Assembly: GCA_947492525.1 (NCBI GenBank)
Contig: CANLNQ010000032.1
Coordinates: forward strand, 1 to 64,000
DNA length: 64,000 nt
Reading direction: 5' to 3'
From: an uncultured Granulosicoccus sp.
GTDB lineage: Bacteria > Pseudomonadota > Gammaproteobacteria > Granulosicoccales > Granulosicoccaceae
Positions 63,470 through 64,000 of the stretch are shown one piece after another. How positions within the stretch are numbered: the first letter of the stretch is position 1; each line of letters opens with the position of its first letter. The notes beneath the pieces were generated by a model. It did no database searches, was not told the origin of the DNA, and was given only the letters and a program-made list of their open reading frames with translations. A program made the translations under genes and the position numbers.

Positions 63470-64000
63470 ATGACGGTAAAGAGACGACCCCAGCTCTATC
63501 TGGTGCCAACCACGAACAGCAAGACCCCCCTTCACAGCCAGATGCCGCCCTGCCCGGCGCACCTTCAGGCCTTGTCGCTGGAATGCCGTTTGCTGCTGGC
63601 CATACTGCGCCTGTCCAATACCGATGGTGCGAAGCCGGCGCTTTCACTGAATGTGCTCAATACACTCGGACAGGTGATGGATTGCGGGCCTCATCGAACG
63701 AGAACCCTTGCAGCGCTCAGTACGATCAATCAGACGGTGCTCGTGCAGACACATCGGCGCCTGGAGATACCGGATACGGTGTCGAATGACATCAGCTCCG
63801 ATGAAGCCTTGTATATCGACTCGATCAGACGATTGTCCAAGGGTACTTGGGCGAAGGATGAACTGCCACTTTCCACCGTGATGTCCGATCAGAACCTGGC
63901 TCGGTTCTGCCAGGCTGCGGAGCATATCCTCGGTATTCATTCGATGTCGCGATTACGGCACCGAGCGATTTTGCGAGATGCAAGTGCAGCTGAGCCCACC
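63470..64000 (+). CDS. Hypothetical protein, 3' end beyond the window
   Basis: An uninterrupted frame from ATG 63470 runs off the right edge, at least 177 codons. It begins MTVKRRPQLYLVPTTN and includes LSLECRLLLAILRLSN and a basic MSRLRHRAILRD. No signal peptide, membrane segment or known motif is seen. It sits behind a Fur-like box, so it may be iron regulated. Ribosome-site match is weak (AAGG, about 13 bases upstream). Confidence 0.5.
   Translation, partial: MTVKRRPQLYLVPTTNSKTPLHSQMPPCPAHLQALSLECRLLLAILRLSNTDGAKPALSLNVLNTLGQVMDCGPHRTRTLAALSTINQTVLVQTHRRLEIPDTVSNDISSDEALYIDSIRRLSKGTWAKDELPLSTVMSDQNLARFCQAAEHILGIHSMSRLRHRAILRDASAAEPT

Overview
The window looks like chromosome from a large-genome, free-living Gram-negative heterotroph, most likely a gammaproteobacterium. 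The basis is lipoprotein and Sec signals, periplasmic binding-protein transporters, GC-rich codon use, and many LysR, GntR and LacI regulators. The unusual wealth of 6-11 bp tandem repeats between genes recalls Granulosicoccus-like marine bacteria, but that is a guess from style, not a match. No rRNA, tRNA, CRISPR array, phage or insertion sequence was seen. About 50 genes can be supported. They are dominated by three carbohydrate-type ABC import and catabolism clusters separated by housekeeping and orphan genes.

Layout. 1-10019: a partial gene at the left edge, two LysR regulators around an NAD(P)-binding protein, a surface lipoprotein, a DUF222/HNH protein, a WYL-type regulator and an ABC-F ATPase. 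10254-21830: sugar cluster 1, with a divergent SDR, then an enolase-superfamily dehydratase, an acetoacetate-decarboxylase-like enzyme, a 2-hydroxyacid dehydrogenase, a rhamnose-type ABC importer, a FadR-type GntR regulator, a Gfo/Idh/MocA oxidoreductase, a TIM-barrel isomerase and a RhaM-type mutarotase. Almost all of these are joined by ATGA-type start/stop overlaps. 21882-30040: a soluble PAS histidine kinase with a single-domain response regulator, a BtpA-family remnant, a SHOCT protein, a CotH protein, and a RidA/LysR pair. 30063-39480: sugar cluster 2, with a CUT1 ABC importer, cytochrome b561, a LacI repressor, idonate/gluconate-type dehydrogenases, and three matching palindromic operators. 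39747-48601: a propeller lipoprotein, a probable metal operon (LolD/FtsX-type ABC, DUF4198 protein, ZnuA-like protein) and NhaC. 48887-56458: cluster 3, with a CUT1 ABC importer, a bicupin, an HpcH/HpaI aldolase, an alpha/beta hydrolase and a GntR regulator. 56626-64000: an ASCH protein, membrane proteins, an S41 peptidase, a membrane-anchored AraC regulator, a fatty acid desaturase and a truncated unknown gene behind a Fur-like box.

How it works together. In each of the three sugar clusters the binding-protein gene is followed directly by a strong hairpin before the next transporter gene. This would fit differential mRNA stability that makes binding protein in excess. Each cluster has its own regulator and a visible palindrome in the divergent promoter region. 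Clusters 1 and 2 carry dehydrogenases and a dehydratase but no kinase, which points to oxidative, non-phosphorylating routes for sugars or sugar acids. Substrates cannot be fixed from sequence alone. The best candidates for undescribed biology are the decarboxylase-like enzyme in cluster 1, the cytochrome b561 translated with the cluster 2 importer, and the FtsX/DUF4198/ZnuA-like metal operon.
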